Shown: positions 17,415 to 27,200 of the stretch, piece after piece
Layout of the letters: each line of letters opens with the position of its first letter
Position numbering within the stretch: the first letter of the stretch is position 1
NCBI RefSeq assembly: GCF_044772865.1
Contig: NZ_CP173029.1
Span: 3,286,001-3,350,000 of the forward strand
Direction: 5' to 3'
DNA: 64,000 nt
Source: Algirhabdus cladophorae
GTDB taxonomy: Bacteria; Pseudomonadota; Alphaproteobacteria; Rhodobacterales; Rhodobacteraceae
Notes under the pieces: model-generated
What the model was told of the DNA's origin: nothing
Database searches by the model: none
What the model saw: only the letters and a program-made list of their open reading frames with translations
Program-made: the position numbers and the translations under genes

Positions 17415-17776
17415 TGGCCGCTCCCCTCACAGCAACCAGCGACGGGCTGCTTGCGACAATCCTTGAGACCTTGGAAAGCGAAAAAGCCGAAGAAATCGTG
17501 AAAATCGATTTGCGCGGAAAATCCGAAATGGGCGACTATATGGTCGTCTGTACTGGCCGTTCGTCCCGCCAGGTTGCCGCGCTGTCTGAAAAGATCGTCG
17601 ACAAGTTGAAGGCCGATTTTGGGGTCCTCAGCAAAATCGAAGGCAAAGATCAGGGCGATTGGGTCTTGATCGATACCGGCGATGTTATCGTTCATATTTT
17701 CCGTCCTGAAGTGCGCGAGTTCTATCAGTTAGAGAAAATGTGGCTGAGCCCCGCTGAACAGACCGAAACGGTCTAG
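17414..17776 (+). CDS. rsfS: Ribosomal silencing factor RsfS
   Basis: 120 residues from the ATG at 17414. RsfS binds ribosomal protein uL14 (L14) and blocks subunit joining under starvation. Family motifs: KAEEIVKIDLRGKSEMGDYMVV, CTGRSSRQVAALSEKIVDKL, DQGDWVLIDTGDVIVHIF and the RPEVREFYQLEKMW ending. An alternative TTG start at 17348 would add 22 unconserved residues. rlmH follows after 9 bp, the common rsfS-rlmH pair. Confidence 0.92.
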   Translation: MAAPLTATSDGLLATILETLESEKAEEIVKIDLRGKSEMGDYMVVCTGRSSRQVAALSEKIVDKLKADFGVLSKIEGKDQGDWVLIDTGDVIVHIFRPEVREFYQLEKMWLSPAEQTETV

Positions 17777-17785
17777 CCACCCTCA

Positions 17786-18256
17786 ATGCGGGTACACATC
17801 TGCGCTGTGGGCCGTCTGCGCGGCGGCCCTGAGGCAACACTCATCCAAGACTATCTGACACGGTTTGATCGTACGGGACGTGCCCTTGCCCTGGGCCCGG
17901 CCAAGGTGATCGAGGTCGAAGACAAAAAGAACCTTGGGATGCAGGCCGAAGCGGTGTTGTTGCAGCGGGCCATTCCCAAAGGCGCGTTAATCTGCACTTT
18001 GGATGAACGCGGCAAGACGCTGACCTCGCCCCAATTTTCCCAAAACCTTGCCAAATGGCGCGATGGCGGCCGGGCCGACGTGGCGTTTGTTATTGGTGGC
18101 GCGGACGGCATTGACCCCGCATTCAGACAAACTGCGGATTTTAGCCTGTCTTTCGGGACCATGGTCTGGCCCCATATGATGGTTCGCGTTATGCTAGCTG
18201 AGCAGCTTTATCGCGCGGCGTCTATTTTGGCAGGCAGTCCATATCATCGCGCTTGA
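17786..18256 (+). CDS. rlmH: 23S rRNA pseudouridine-1915 N3-methyltransferase
   Basis: 156 residues, the normal RlmH length. It is a SPOUT (trefoil-knot) methyltransferase. Diagnostic pieces are the start MRVHICAVGRLRGGPE, LICTLDERGKTLTSPQF, the SAM-binding FVIGGADGID and the C-terminal LAEQLYRAASILAGSPYHR. It follows rsfS directly and precedes gpmI by 16 bp. Confidence 0.95.
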   Translation: MRVHICAVGRLRGGPEATLIQDYLTRFDRTGRALALGPAKVIEVEDKKNLGMQAEAVLLQRAIPKGALICTLDERGKTLTSPQFSQNLAKWRDGGRADVAFVIGGADGIDPAFRQTADFSLSFGTMVWPHMMVRVMLAEQLYRAASILAGSPYHRA

Positions 18257-18272
18257 ACACACAGGAAATTCC

Positions 18273-19793
18273 ATGACCAAGGCCCCCAAACCGGTTGTCC
18301 TTTGCATCCTTGATGGCTGGGGTCTGAGCGATCAGCGCCTAGGCAATGCCCCAGCTTTGGCGCGGACGCCAACCTATGACGCCATTATGGCCCAATGCCC
18401 AAATGCGACACTGATCACTCATGGTCCCGATGTTGGACTGCCCAAGGGGCAAATGGGCAATTCCGAGGTGGGCCATACCAATATTGGGGCTGGACGCGTG
18501 GTTGCGATGGACTTGGGCCAGATTGATCTGGCCATTGAAGACGGCAGTTTTGCCACCAACCCGCGAATTGTGGACTTTGCTGACATGCTGAAATCCAGTG
18601 GTGGGACGGCGCATTTGATGGGTGTAATCTCGGATGGTGGTGTGCATGGGCATATCACCCACGTGGTTGCTGCGTGTCAGACCCTTGTCGATGCCGGTGT
18701 CCCCGTTGTGTTGCACGCCATTTCCGATGGCCGTGATGTGGCGCCCTCGTCGGCCCACACTTATTTTGAACAACTCAATGCCAGCCTGCCCGCGGGCGTC
18801 ACGATCGGCACAGTCACCGGTCGCTATTTTGCCATGGACCGCGACAACAGGTGGGACCGTGTCAGCACCGCTTATGATGCAATGATCAAGGGTCAAGGTC
18901 CGCAGGCCGACAGCGCAGCCGCAACCATTGATGCAGCCTACGCCGCTGACAAAACCGACGAGTTCATCTCAGCCACTGTGATCGGCGACTATACAGGGGC
19001 CAAAGATGGCGACGGTTTCTTTTGCCTCAATTTCCGGTCTGACAGGGCCCGCGAGATCCTGTTGGCCATTGGCGCACCAGATTTTGCCGAGTTTGAGACA
19101 GGCACGCGGCCAAAATGGGCGGGATTACTGGGCATGGTGCCATACTCGGACACACACAACGGCTTTATGACAACGGCCTATCCGAAACAGGAAATTGTCA
19201 ACACGCTGGGTGCGTGGGTGGCACAGCAGGGGCGGCGGCAATTCCGATTGGCGGAAACCGAAAAGTATCCCCATGTGACCTTCTTTTTGAACGGTGGGCA
19301 GGAAACACCCGAACGTGGTGAAGATCGCAAAATGCCAAAATCCCCCAATGTCGCGACCTATGATTTGCAGCCCGAGATGTCGTCAGCAGAAGTAACCGAG
19401 GCCTTTGTCGATGCGATTGAGGCCGGGTATGATCTGATTGTAACCAACTTCGCCAATCCCGACATGGTGGGTCATACGGGCGATTTGGATGCCGCTATTG
19501 CGGCCTGCGAGGCTGTTGATACCGGTTTAGCGCAGGTTATGGAGGCCCTAAAGGCCGCTGGTGGGGCGATGATCCTAACAGCGGATCACGGCAATTGCGA
19601 AATGATGATCGATCCTGAAACTGGTGGCCCCCATACGGCCCATACGCTCAATCCCGTGCCTGTTGCCTTGGTTGGTGGTCCTGATGGCGTGCAATTGAAC
19701 AATGGGCGTTTGGCAGATCTTGCCCCGACTCTGTTGCACCTGATGGGTATCAAAAAACCTGACGAAATGACCGGAAAGAACCTGATCGCGTGA
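18273..19793 (+). CDS. gpmI: 2,3-bisphosphoglycerate-independent phosphoglycerate mutase
   Basis: 506 residues. The metal-dependent alkaline-phosphatase-fold mutase interconverting 3- and 2-phosphoglycerate. The N-terminal metal Asp is in LCILDGWG, the catalytic Ser in MGNSEVGHTNIG, and C-terminal metal sites in TNFANPDMVGHTG and LTADHGNCE. RBS ACAGGAAATT. Its TGA overlaps the GTG of the next gene. Confidence 0.96.
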   Translation: MTKAPKPVVLCILDGWGLSDQRLGNAPALARTPTYDAIMAQCPNATLITHGPDVGLPKGQMGNSEVGHTNIGAGRVVAMDLGQIDLAIEDGSFATNPRIVDFADMLKSSGGTAHLMGVISDGGVHGHITHVVAACQTLVDAGVPVVLHAISDGRDVAPSSAHTYFEQLNASLPAGVTIGTVTGRYFAMDRDNRWDRVSTAYDAMIKGQGPQADSAAATIDAAYAADKTDEFISATVIGDYTGAKDGDGFFCLNFRSDRAREILLAIGAPDFAEFETGTRPKWAGLLGMVPYSDTHNGFMTTAYPKQEIVNTLGAWVAQQGRRQFRLAETEKYPHVTFFLNGGQETPERGEDRKMPKSPNVATYDLQPEMSSAEVTEAFVDAIEAGYDLIVTNFANPDMVGHTGDLDAAIAACEAVDTGLAQVMEALKAAGGAMILTADHGNCEMMIDPETGGPHTAHTLNPVPVALVGGPDGVQLNNGRLADLAPTLLHLMGIKKPDEMTGKNLIA

Positions 19794-20908
19794 GGATATT
19801 TGCGGCCTTTTCGTTGATATGTTGGGCAGGTTTTGCGTCGGCACAATCTGATCCGTCGCAAGATGCTCGTTTGGCCTCGCAGCAACTGGAGGCGGCGGTG
19901 GTCGCTTTGGACGCTGCACAATCGGCCAAAGATCGTGTTACGGCCTTGACCGAAACCGTACACGCTTTTGAAGACGGGCTGGCGGCTATGCGCGATGGAT
20001 TGCGTCATGCAGCGCTGCGCGAGCAAGCGATTGAAGCGACATTTGCTGAAAAGGACCTTGAATTGCAGCGGCTCTTGGCCAGCATGCAGCGCATTGGCCG
20101 CGCCAGTGGTCCGCTTAGTCTGATGCATCCCGCAGGCGCATTGGGCACAGCCCGCGCTGGTATGTTGGTTGGGGAACTTGCCCCATCTTTGCGAGCCGAG
20201 GCGAATGTATTGAAGGCGCAACTGGATGAAGTCAGCGTTCTGCGGCAGCTTCAATCAGATGCCACAGAGCAACTGAAAGAGGCCCTCAGCAAAGTCCAAA
20301 TCGCGCGTACTGCTTTGTCAGATGCAATTGCCAACCGCACAGATCTGCCCAAACGATTTACCGAGGACCCTGTCCAAACCGCGCTTCTGATCAGCTCGAC
20401 CGAAACACTGGGGGCCTTTGCAACAGGCCTCATCGACGCCAACGAAAGTGGCACATTGCCTGAATTTGACGGTTTGCAAGGGCAGCTTCCCTTGCCTGTG
20501 GACGGTGCTGTCTTGCGTAGTTTTGAAGAGGCCGATGCAGCTGGCATCAAACGCCCCGGCTGGATCGTAGCCACAGCCCCCGCAGCCATGGTGACCAGCC
20601 CGGTGGCTGCAACGCTGCGCTATCAAGGACCTTTGCTGGACTACGGCACCGTCGTTATTTTGGAACCAGCCAATGATACGTTGCTGATCCTTGCAGGCAT
20701 GCAGCAGGCCTTTGGGGCGATCGGCGATGTGCTGCCAAAAGGCACGCCTGTTGGACTGATGGGCGGTACAACCCTGCCACTTGACGGTAATTTGACGGCG
20801 AGTGCGCGAATTGACCCAAGACGCCGGACAGAAACCCTCTATATTGAACTGAGACGTGGACCAACGCCCAGTGATCCGGCACAATGGTTCGACCTGACAA
20901 AGGAATGA
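19790..20908 (+). CDS. EnvC-like murein hydrolase activator with degenerate LytM domain
   Basis: 372 residues, GTG start in the gpmI stop. A signal peptide (~1-19, ending FASA) is followed by a long coiled coil (~20-190) and a C-terminal LytM/M23-like domain (~230-365). In the C-terminal domain the catalytic His of active M23 peptidases is missing: the usual LHFELR-type strand reads TLYIELRRG. That matches EnvC, which activates amidases instead of cutting murein itself. It sits next to ctpA, the common envC-ctpA arrangement. Confidence 0.87.
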   Translation: MRIFAAFSLICWAGFASAQSDPSQDARLASQQLEAAVVALDAAQSAKDRVTALTETVHAFEDGLAAMRDGLRHAALREQAIEATFAEKDLELQRLLASMQRIGRASGPLSLMHPAGALGTARAGMLVGELAPSLRAEANVLKAQLDEVSVLRQLQSDATEQLKEALSKVQIARTALSDAIANRTDLPKRFTEDPVQTALLISSTETLGAFATGLIDANESGTLPEFDGLQGQLPLPVDGAVLRSFEEADAAGIKRPGWIVATAPAAMVTSPVAATLRYQGPLLDYGTVVILEPANDTLLILAGMQQAFGAIGDVLPKGTPVGLMGGTTLPLDGNLTASARIDPRRRTETLYIELRRGPTPSDPAQWFDLTKE

Positions 20909-20915
20909 CAACGCT

Positions 20916-22253
20916 ATGAAGAAATTTGTGATGGCAGCACTGGGAGGCACCTTGGCCAGTGTGATTGTGACAACCCAGATCGCAGGCCCATTGGTGGCGC
21001 AAGAGAACGCTCAGAAATCCAGCGTTTATGAGCAGCTTGATCTGTTTGGTGACATTTTTGAACGCATCCGCGCACAATATGTCGAAGAAGTCGATGAAGG
21101 CGATTTGATCGAAGCGGCCATCAATGGCATGCTAACCTCGCTTGATCCGCACTCCAGCTACTTGCCCCCCGATGATGCAGAAGCCATGCAGGTCCAGACC
21201 CGTGGCGAATTTGGCGGCCTTGGGATCGAAGTGACCCAAGAAGAGGGTTTTGTAAAAGTTGTCTCGCCAATTGATGGGACCCCAGCCGATGCTGCGGGTA
21301 TCGAGGCGGGTGATTTCATCACGCATGTGGATGGCGAAAGTGTTCTGGGTCTGACTTTGGACGAAGCCGTTGATATGATGCGCGGCGTTGTTGGATCCGA
21401 GATTATCATCACTGTTGTGCGTGAAGATGCGCCCGAACCGTTTGATGTCTCGATTGTGCGCGACATCATCAAATTGACCGCTGTCCGCACCCGCACAGAA
21501 GCCGAAAGCGTTGTGTTGCGTGTGACGACTTTTAACGATCAGACCTTCCCCAACCTGCGTGATGGTTTGGCCAAACAAATCGAAGAGGCCGGCGGCATCG
21601 ACAAAATCAACGGTGTGATCGTAGATCTGCGCAACAACCCGGGTGGTTTGCTGTCGCAAGCTATTCGTGTGTCCGATGCCTTCCTTGAAAAGGGTGAAAT
21701 CGTGTCAACCCGTGGCCGCAATATTCAGGATGGGGACCGGTTTAATGCACAGCCGGGTGATTTGGCACAAGGCAAACCGATTGTTGTATTGATTAATGGC
21801 GGCTCTGCCTCGGCATCCGAGATCGTTGCCGGTGCATTGCAAGATCATCGTCGGGCGATTGTGATCGGCACAAAATCCTTTGGGAAAGGATCGGTTCAGA
21901 CAGTCATGCCATTGCGCGGTGACGGTGCGATGCGTCTGACCACCGCGCGCTATTACACCCCTTCAGGGCGTTCTATTCAGGCTTTGGGTGTCTCGCCTGA
22001 CATCATCGTTGAACAGCCACGCCGCGTGGTCGAAGAGGACGAAGACGAGGATACAGCGCGTCCAACACGCACCGAAGCTGATCTACGAGGCAGTCTGAAC
22101 AACGATAGCCTGTCCGAGGACGAAATTCGGCAGATCGAAGAGGATCGTGCCCGCGCCGAAGAGGCTGCTCAATTGCGTGACGATGATTATCAATTGGCCT
22201 ATGCCATCGATATCCTCAAAGGCCTGTCGGCGCTTTCGCCTTCAGCAGACTAA
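20916..22253 (+). CDS. ctpA: C-terminal processing peptidase, S41 family
   Basis: 445 residues. Signal/anchor helix at ~1-28, an N-terminal domain, a PDZ domain (~90-165, GGLGIEV...GDFITHVDGESVLG), then the protease core with catalytic Ser in NGGSASASEIVAGAL and Lys in GTKSFGKGSVQ. The tail is acidic. These periplasmic enzymes trim C-termini of envelope proteins and lipoproteins. Lies 7 bp after the EnvC-like gene and is followed by an intrinsic terminator. Confidence 0.94.
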   Translation: MKKFVMAALGGTLASVIVTTQIAGPLVAQENAQKSSVYEQLDLFGDIFERIRAQYVEEVDEGDLIEAAINGMLTSLDPHSSYLPPDDAEAMQVQTRGEFGGLGIEVTQEEGFVKVVSPIDGTPADAAGIEAGDFITHVDGESVLGLTLDEAVDMMRGVVGSEIIITVVREDAPEPFDVSIVRDIIKLTAVRTRTEAESVVLRVTTFNDQTFPNLRDGLAKQIEEAGGIDKINGVIVDLRNNPGGLLSQAIRVSDAFLEKGEIVSTRGRNIQDGDRFNAQPGDLAQGKPIVVLINGGSASASEIVAGALQDHRRAIVIGTKSFGKGSVQTVMPLRGDGAMRLTTARYYTPSGRSIQALGVSPDIIVEQPRRVVEEDEDEDTARPTRTEADLRGSLNNDSLSEDEIRQIEEDRARAEEAAQLRDDDYQLAYAIDILKGLSALSPSAD

Positions 22254-22261
22254 ACCGACTT

Positions 22262-22289
22262 AGGGCAGGCCAAAGTGTCTGCCCTTTTT
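22262..22289 (+). terminator. Intrinsic terminator after ctpA
   Basis: AGGGCAG pairs with CTGCCCT around a 10-nt loop and runs into TTTTT, 9 bp after the ctpA stop. Confidence 0.85.
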
Positions 22290-22315
22290 CTATTCTATGA
22301 CACGAAAGTCGCCGC

Positions 22316-22798
22316 ATGACGCCCGAAGAGATAGCGCAACTGCCCTACCGGCCTAATGTCGGAATGGTTTTGATCAACCAACACAACCAGATTTTCGCGG
22401 CCCAACGGTTGGATCGCTATATGGATGCTTGGCAAATGCCTCAGGGTGGCATTGATCCCGGCGAAGATCCTGAGGTTGCCGCCCTGCGCGAGTTGGAAGA
22501 AGAAACTGGCGTCACCTCAGATCTTGTTGAAATTTTGGGCCAGTCTGATGGCTGGCTTCCCTATGATCTGCCCCATGAATTGGTGCCCAAGCTTTGGAAG
22601 GGCAAATATCGCGGGCAGGAACAAAAATGGTTCTTGTTTCGGTTTTTGGGCCAAGACGCGGATATCAATATCGAAACCGAACATCCTGAGTTTTCCAAAT
22701 GGACGTGGATGGGCAAAGACGAGCTTCTGCAAAAAATCGTCCCGTTCAAACAGGATGTCTATTCGGCAGTTTTCGCTGAATTTGAGGGGTATTTATGA
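22316..22798 (+). CDS. rppH: RNA pyrophosphohydrolase
   Basis: 160 residues, Nudix hydrolase of the RppH/IalA family, removing pyrophosphate from RNA 5' ends or hydrolysing dinucleoside polyphosphates. The Nudix box is complete: GGIDPGEDPEVAALRELEEE followed by TGV. Family-specific features are YRPNVGMVLIN and DAWQMPQGG. The stop overlaps the next gene's ATG by 4 bp. Confidence 0.93.
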   Translation: MTPEEIAQLPYRPNVGMVLINQHNQIFAAQRLDRYMDAWQMPQGGIDPGEDPEVAALRELEEETGVTSDLVEILGQSDGWLPYDLPHELVPKLWKGKYRGQEQKWFLFRFLGQDADINIETEHPEFSKWTWMGKDELLQKIVPFKQDVYSAVFAEFEGYL

Positions 22799-23286
22799 GG
22801 GCGTTCGTGTTCCTGATCGCTCTTTTTGCGGCCGGTCCGCTCCACGCGCTCAGTTGCTTGGCCACTGATATCGCTACCAGCTTTCAACGATTTGCGGCAG
22901 CCCCAGAACGCTATGTTGTGGTCCATGGGACGTTCCATTTTGACGAGGGCGCGTTGCCAAAGCCGCCCCAACACAACCCTAATTTAACCACGCCAAACAC
23001 GCCAATCCCAGCTAGATTTCTTGGAAAATCTCTGTCCATGGATGGGTTTCAGAACAGGTTTGCCACAGACTTGGTTTTGAACGTTAAGTGCCTCGGCCCG
23101 TGGTGCGCGGCCATGACGTCAGGCCGCGATACTATCGCCTTTTTGCGCGCTGAGGACGGCGTCTATTCGCTTTCGATCAATCCCTGCGGGGGCGTGGCTT
23201 TCGCCGATCCGACACCCGCGATGATCGCACAAGTCACCGCCTGTATGCGCGGCCAAGACTGTGACGGCAAGCAGGCCCTGCGCTAA
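22795..23286 (+). CDS. Secreted hypothetical protein
   Basis: 163 residues beginning with a likely signal peptide (MRAFVFLIALFAAGPLHA). The mature part has six cysteines (CLATD, VKCLGPWCA, NPCGG, ACMRGQDCDG), suggesting disulfides in the periplasm. It overlaps rppH by 4 bp and probably depends on it for translation. No family recognised. Confidence 0.7.
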   Translation: MRAFVFLIALFAAGPLHALSCLATDIATSFQRFAAAPERYVVVHGTFHFDEGALPKPPQHNPNLTTPNTPIPARFLGKSLSMDGFQNRFATDLVLNVKCLGPWCAAMTSGRDTIAFLRAEDGVYSLSINPCGGVAFADPTPAMIAQVTACMRGQDCDGKQALR

Positions 23287-23325
23287 AGGCTTTCCTTGAT
23301 GGAACCCATGGGCTAAGGGCTAGTT

Positions 23326-24180
23326 ATGGCAAAACAAAAGCTGAATACGCAGGCAATTGGACTGGACATTGGTCTGGCCTTTACCAAATGGGTCACTGGT
23401 GCAGAGAACCTGCACTATGGGCTATGGACGGATCTTGAAGTGACGGCAGGCAATCTGCGCACGGCCCAAGATCGTTATACGGAAAAGCTGTTTGAACTGC
23501 TGCCAACCACGCCTTGCCGCATCCTTGATATCGGTGGTGGCGCAGGTGAGACTGCCGCAAAACTACTGGCGCTGGGGCATGAGGTCGAGATTGTTGTGCC
23601 CTCTGATTTTCTCGCAGAGCGGTGTCGCACAAATGCCCCCAAAGCCCGCGTGCATCAAATGATGTTCGAAGACTTTGAACACAGCAAACCCTTCGATCTG
23701 TGTCTTTTCTCGGAGTCGTTCCAATATATCCCTCTAAAAGATGGCTTGCCTAAGTGTCTGACAATGTTGACCCCCAAGGGCCAGATCATCGTCAGTGACT
23801 GCTTCCGCACCCCTGCCTATAAAATCCAACCCAAAGCCGCGACCGTGGGCGGCGGGCATCGTGAAACCCTGTTTCGGGATCTCTTGGCCGAGCAGCCTCT
23901 GCGCATCACCTCTGAAGAAGATATCACAAAAGCGGTGGCAGGCTCGGTCGAGCTGGAGCAAGCATTGTTTAACGTGTTTGGCTATGGGATTGGCCGGATT
24001 GATGACGAACTTTCCGCCAAACGACCAAAACTGCGCTGGACTTTGAACAAAGTGATCCGCGCGCTGATATCAGAACGTAAACGGGTCAAACTGGATCAAC
24101 GCCTGAACCAACAAACCCGGTCTGCTGAAAATTTCTGTATGTACAATCGCTATTTAATGATCCGGCTGGACCGCGTTTAA
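23326..24180 (+). CDS. Class I SAM-dependent methyltransferase
   Basis: 284 residues with motif I CRILDIGGGAGETAAKLL, an acidic strand-2 position (EVEIVVPSD), FDLCLFSESFQYI in the motif IV region and LTPKGQIIVSDCFR after it. The N-terminal ~60 residues and basic C-terminal third are not diagnostic, so the substrate is unknown. Lies just before the LexA-boxed dnaE2. Confidence 0.78.
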   Translation: MAKQKLNTQAIGLDIGLAFTKWVTGAENLHYGLWTDLEVTAGNLRTAQDRYTEKLFELLPTTPCRILDIGGGAGETAAKLLALGHEVEIVVPSDFLAERCRTNAPKARVHQMMFEDFEHSKPFDLCLFSESFQYIPLKDGLPKCLTMLTPKGQIIVSDCFRTPAYKIQPKAATVGGGHRETLFRDLLAEQPLRITSEEDITKAVAGSVELEQALFNVFGYGIGRIDDELSAKRPKLRWTLNKVIRALISERKRVKLDQRLNQQTRSAENFCMYNRYLMIRLDRV

Positions 24181-24208
24181 GGCGCGGCACAACGCCTCTA
24201 TAAAATGA

Positions 24209-24223
24209 GAACAAAATGTGAAC
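24209..24223. promoter_or_regulatory. LexA (SOS) box upstream of dnaE2
   Basis: GAACAAAATGTGAAC has the spacing GAAC-N7-GAAC, whose complement is GTTC-N7-GTTC, the alphaproteobacterial LexA site. It ends 10 bp before the dnaE2 ATG (24234), where a bound repressor would block expression. Confidence 0.85.
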
Positions 24224-24233
24224 ATACTGGGGT

Positions 24234-27200
24234 ATGAGATTCGCAGAACTGAATATCACCTCAAATTTCAGCTTCCTCATGGGCGGCTCCCACCCCGAGG
24301 AATATGTTGAACGGGCCGCCCTTTTAGGCCTAGAGGCCCTGACCATTGCCGATGAAAACTCGGTTGCTGGTATTGTCCGCGCCCATGCCCATTGCCGTGA
24401 GGTGACACGGTTTGTGCAAAAGCGTCGTGATTTTGACGCAAGCACTGGATTGATCGGGCCCCCAAAACCATCGCATCTGCAGGGCCATAGCTCCGCTGCG
24501 ATTTACAACACGCCACGCCTGCTGCCTGCTGCGCGCCTTGTCTTTGAGGCTGGCTGGCAGATCACCGCACTCCCTTTGAACCGTAAAGGGTGGGGCGGGC
24601 TGTGCCGTATCTTGTCCGCAGGTCGCTTGCGTGCCGACAAGGGCCATTGCCTCCTGCATACCGCTGATCTGCTAGAGCATGGTGCGAACCTGATGCTGTT
24701 GATCCACCCGCCACACGCGGGCCAGCAGCACTCCGGCGCGGGCGGATGGGGGCAATTTGCACAACAGGTGACGCGCCGCTTTGGTCAAAACACTTCCCTG
24801 CTCATGGCCCCCAGCTACACAGGGCAAGACGCAAAACGATTTGCCAAAATTACCGAAATATCCACTCACCTCAATATCCCCACAATCGCCAGCGCCAGCC
24901 CAAAAATGCATCATGGCAAGCGGCGCAAGCTGACAGATGTACTGGCAGCGATCCGCTTGGGCTGTAAAGTTCAGGACCTCGGATCAACCGCCCTAACCAA
25001 TGCAGAGGAACGATTGCGCAGCCCTTCTGAACTGCGCCACATCTTCAAAAACTACCCAGAGGCATTGGCAAATATCGCGACCCTTCTGGATCGTTGCACC
25101 TTCAGCCTGGACGAGCTGCGCTATGAATACCCATCAGAAGTCACTGGCGCGGAAACCGCCAGCCAGCGCCTGTCGCGTCTCGCCCATGAAGGGCTGCATT
25201 GGCGCTACCCCGCAGGACCGCCAGATAAAGTGGTCAAGATGCTGGAACACGAACTGACCCTGATCGCCAAACTAAAATATGAACCCTATTTTTTAACTGT
25301 GCGCGATATCGTCCACTTCGCCCGCTCGCGCGAAATCCTATGCCAAGGGCGCGGATCCGCCGCCAATTCCGTAGTATGCTATTGCCTTGGCGTCACTTCC
25401 GTCAGTCCCGAAGTGGGCACTATGGTGTTTGAGCGTTTTGTCTCTGAGGCCCGTAACGAACCACCAGACATCGACGTCGATTTCGAACACGAACGACGCG
25501 AAGAAGTCATCCAGCACATCTACAAACAATACGGTCGTCACCGCGCTGGCCTCTGCGCCACAGTGATCCACTATCGCGGCAAACGTGCCATTCGCGAAGT
25601 GGGCCGCGCCATGGGCCTTAGCCAAGACACGCTGTCTGCCATGTCCTCACAACTGTGGGGGTTTTTTAGCTCGAAGGGTCTCGAGGCCGAACGCATGCGC
25701 GAAATCGGCCTCGACCCAAATGATAAGGCCCTGCGCCAGACAATGGAACTGATCTACGAGGTCATCGGCTTCCCCCGTCACCTCTCGCAACACGTGGGTG
25801 GCTTTATCATCACTCAGGGACGATTGGACGAACTGGTCCCCATCGAGAACGCCACAATGGAAGACCGTACGGTGATCTGTTGGGACAAGGATGACATCGA
25901 TACACTCGGCATCCTCAAAGTCGATGTGCTATCGCTTGGCATGCTCAGCTGTATCCGTAAGTCCTTTGATCTGATCGAACAGCACCACGGCACCTATTAC
26001 GATCTGGCCACCCTCCCCCCAGAAGATCCGGTCGTCTATGACATGCTGTGTAAAGCCGACAGTCTGGGCGTCTTTCAGGTCGAAAGCCGTGCACAGATGA
26101 ACTTCCTGCCGCGCATGCGCCCGCGCTGTTTTTATGATCTGGTGATCGAAACCGCCATCGTGCGACCTGGCCCGATCCAAGGCGATATGGTTCACCCCTA
26201 TATCCGGCGCCGCAATGGTGAAGAGGTGGTCACATTCCCCTCAGATGAACTGGGGCGGGTGCTGGGTAAAACCCTCGGCGTGCCCTTGTTCCAAGAACAA
26301 GCCATGCAAATCGCCATCGTTGGCGCAGGCTTTGATCCGTCCGAGGCCGACCGGCTACGCCGTGCACTGGCAACGTTCAAAAAGCACGGCAATGTCACAG
26401 AACACAAACGCCGCTTCCTACAAGGAATGAAGGCCAACGGGTATGAGGATGAGTTCGCCCAGCGCTGCTTTTCCCAGATCGAAGGGTTCGGCAGCTACGG
26501 CTTTCCCGAAAGCCATGCCGCCAGTTTTGCCCTGCTTGTCTATGCCAGCGCATGGTTGAAATGCCACCACCCCGGCATCTTTGCCTGCGCTTTGCTCAAC
26601 TCCCAACCCATGGGATTTTACGCCCCTGCCCAGATCGTGCGCGACGCTCGCGAACACGGGGTCGAGGTACGCCCGGTCTGCATCAACCACAGCTTTTGGG
26701 ACAATGTGATGGAGCCTGATGGAAATGGCGGCCTCGCCGTGCGCCTTGGTATGCGCCAGATCAAAGGCTTGCCCGAGGATGATGTGACATGGCTAACCAC
26801 TGCTCGCAACAATGGCTACCTCAGCGTAGAAGACGTCTGGCGGCGTTCGGGCATGGCACCGAAACTGATTACTCTGCTGGCCGAGGCTGATGCCTTTTTT
26901 AGTATTGGCCTCACACGACGACAGGCCCTTTGGGACGCCAAGGCCTTAGCCGGGGACAAGCCCCTACCTTTGTTTGCCCATGATCTAGACGGTGAAGGGA
27001 TTGTCGAACCCGCCGCCAACCTGCCCGCAATGACCGAAGGCGAAGAGGTGGTTGAAGATTACGTCGCCATGCGCCTGACCCTGCGCACGCACCCAGTGGG
27101 ATTGATCCGCCACCGCTTGACCCCAGGTATGGGACAGCGCCCCCAACTCTCACTTATTCAAAAGGACATTCCCGTCCTCAACAAAATCACTCAAACCCGC

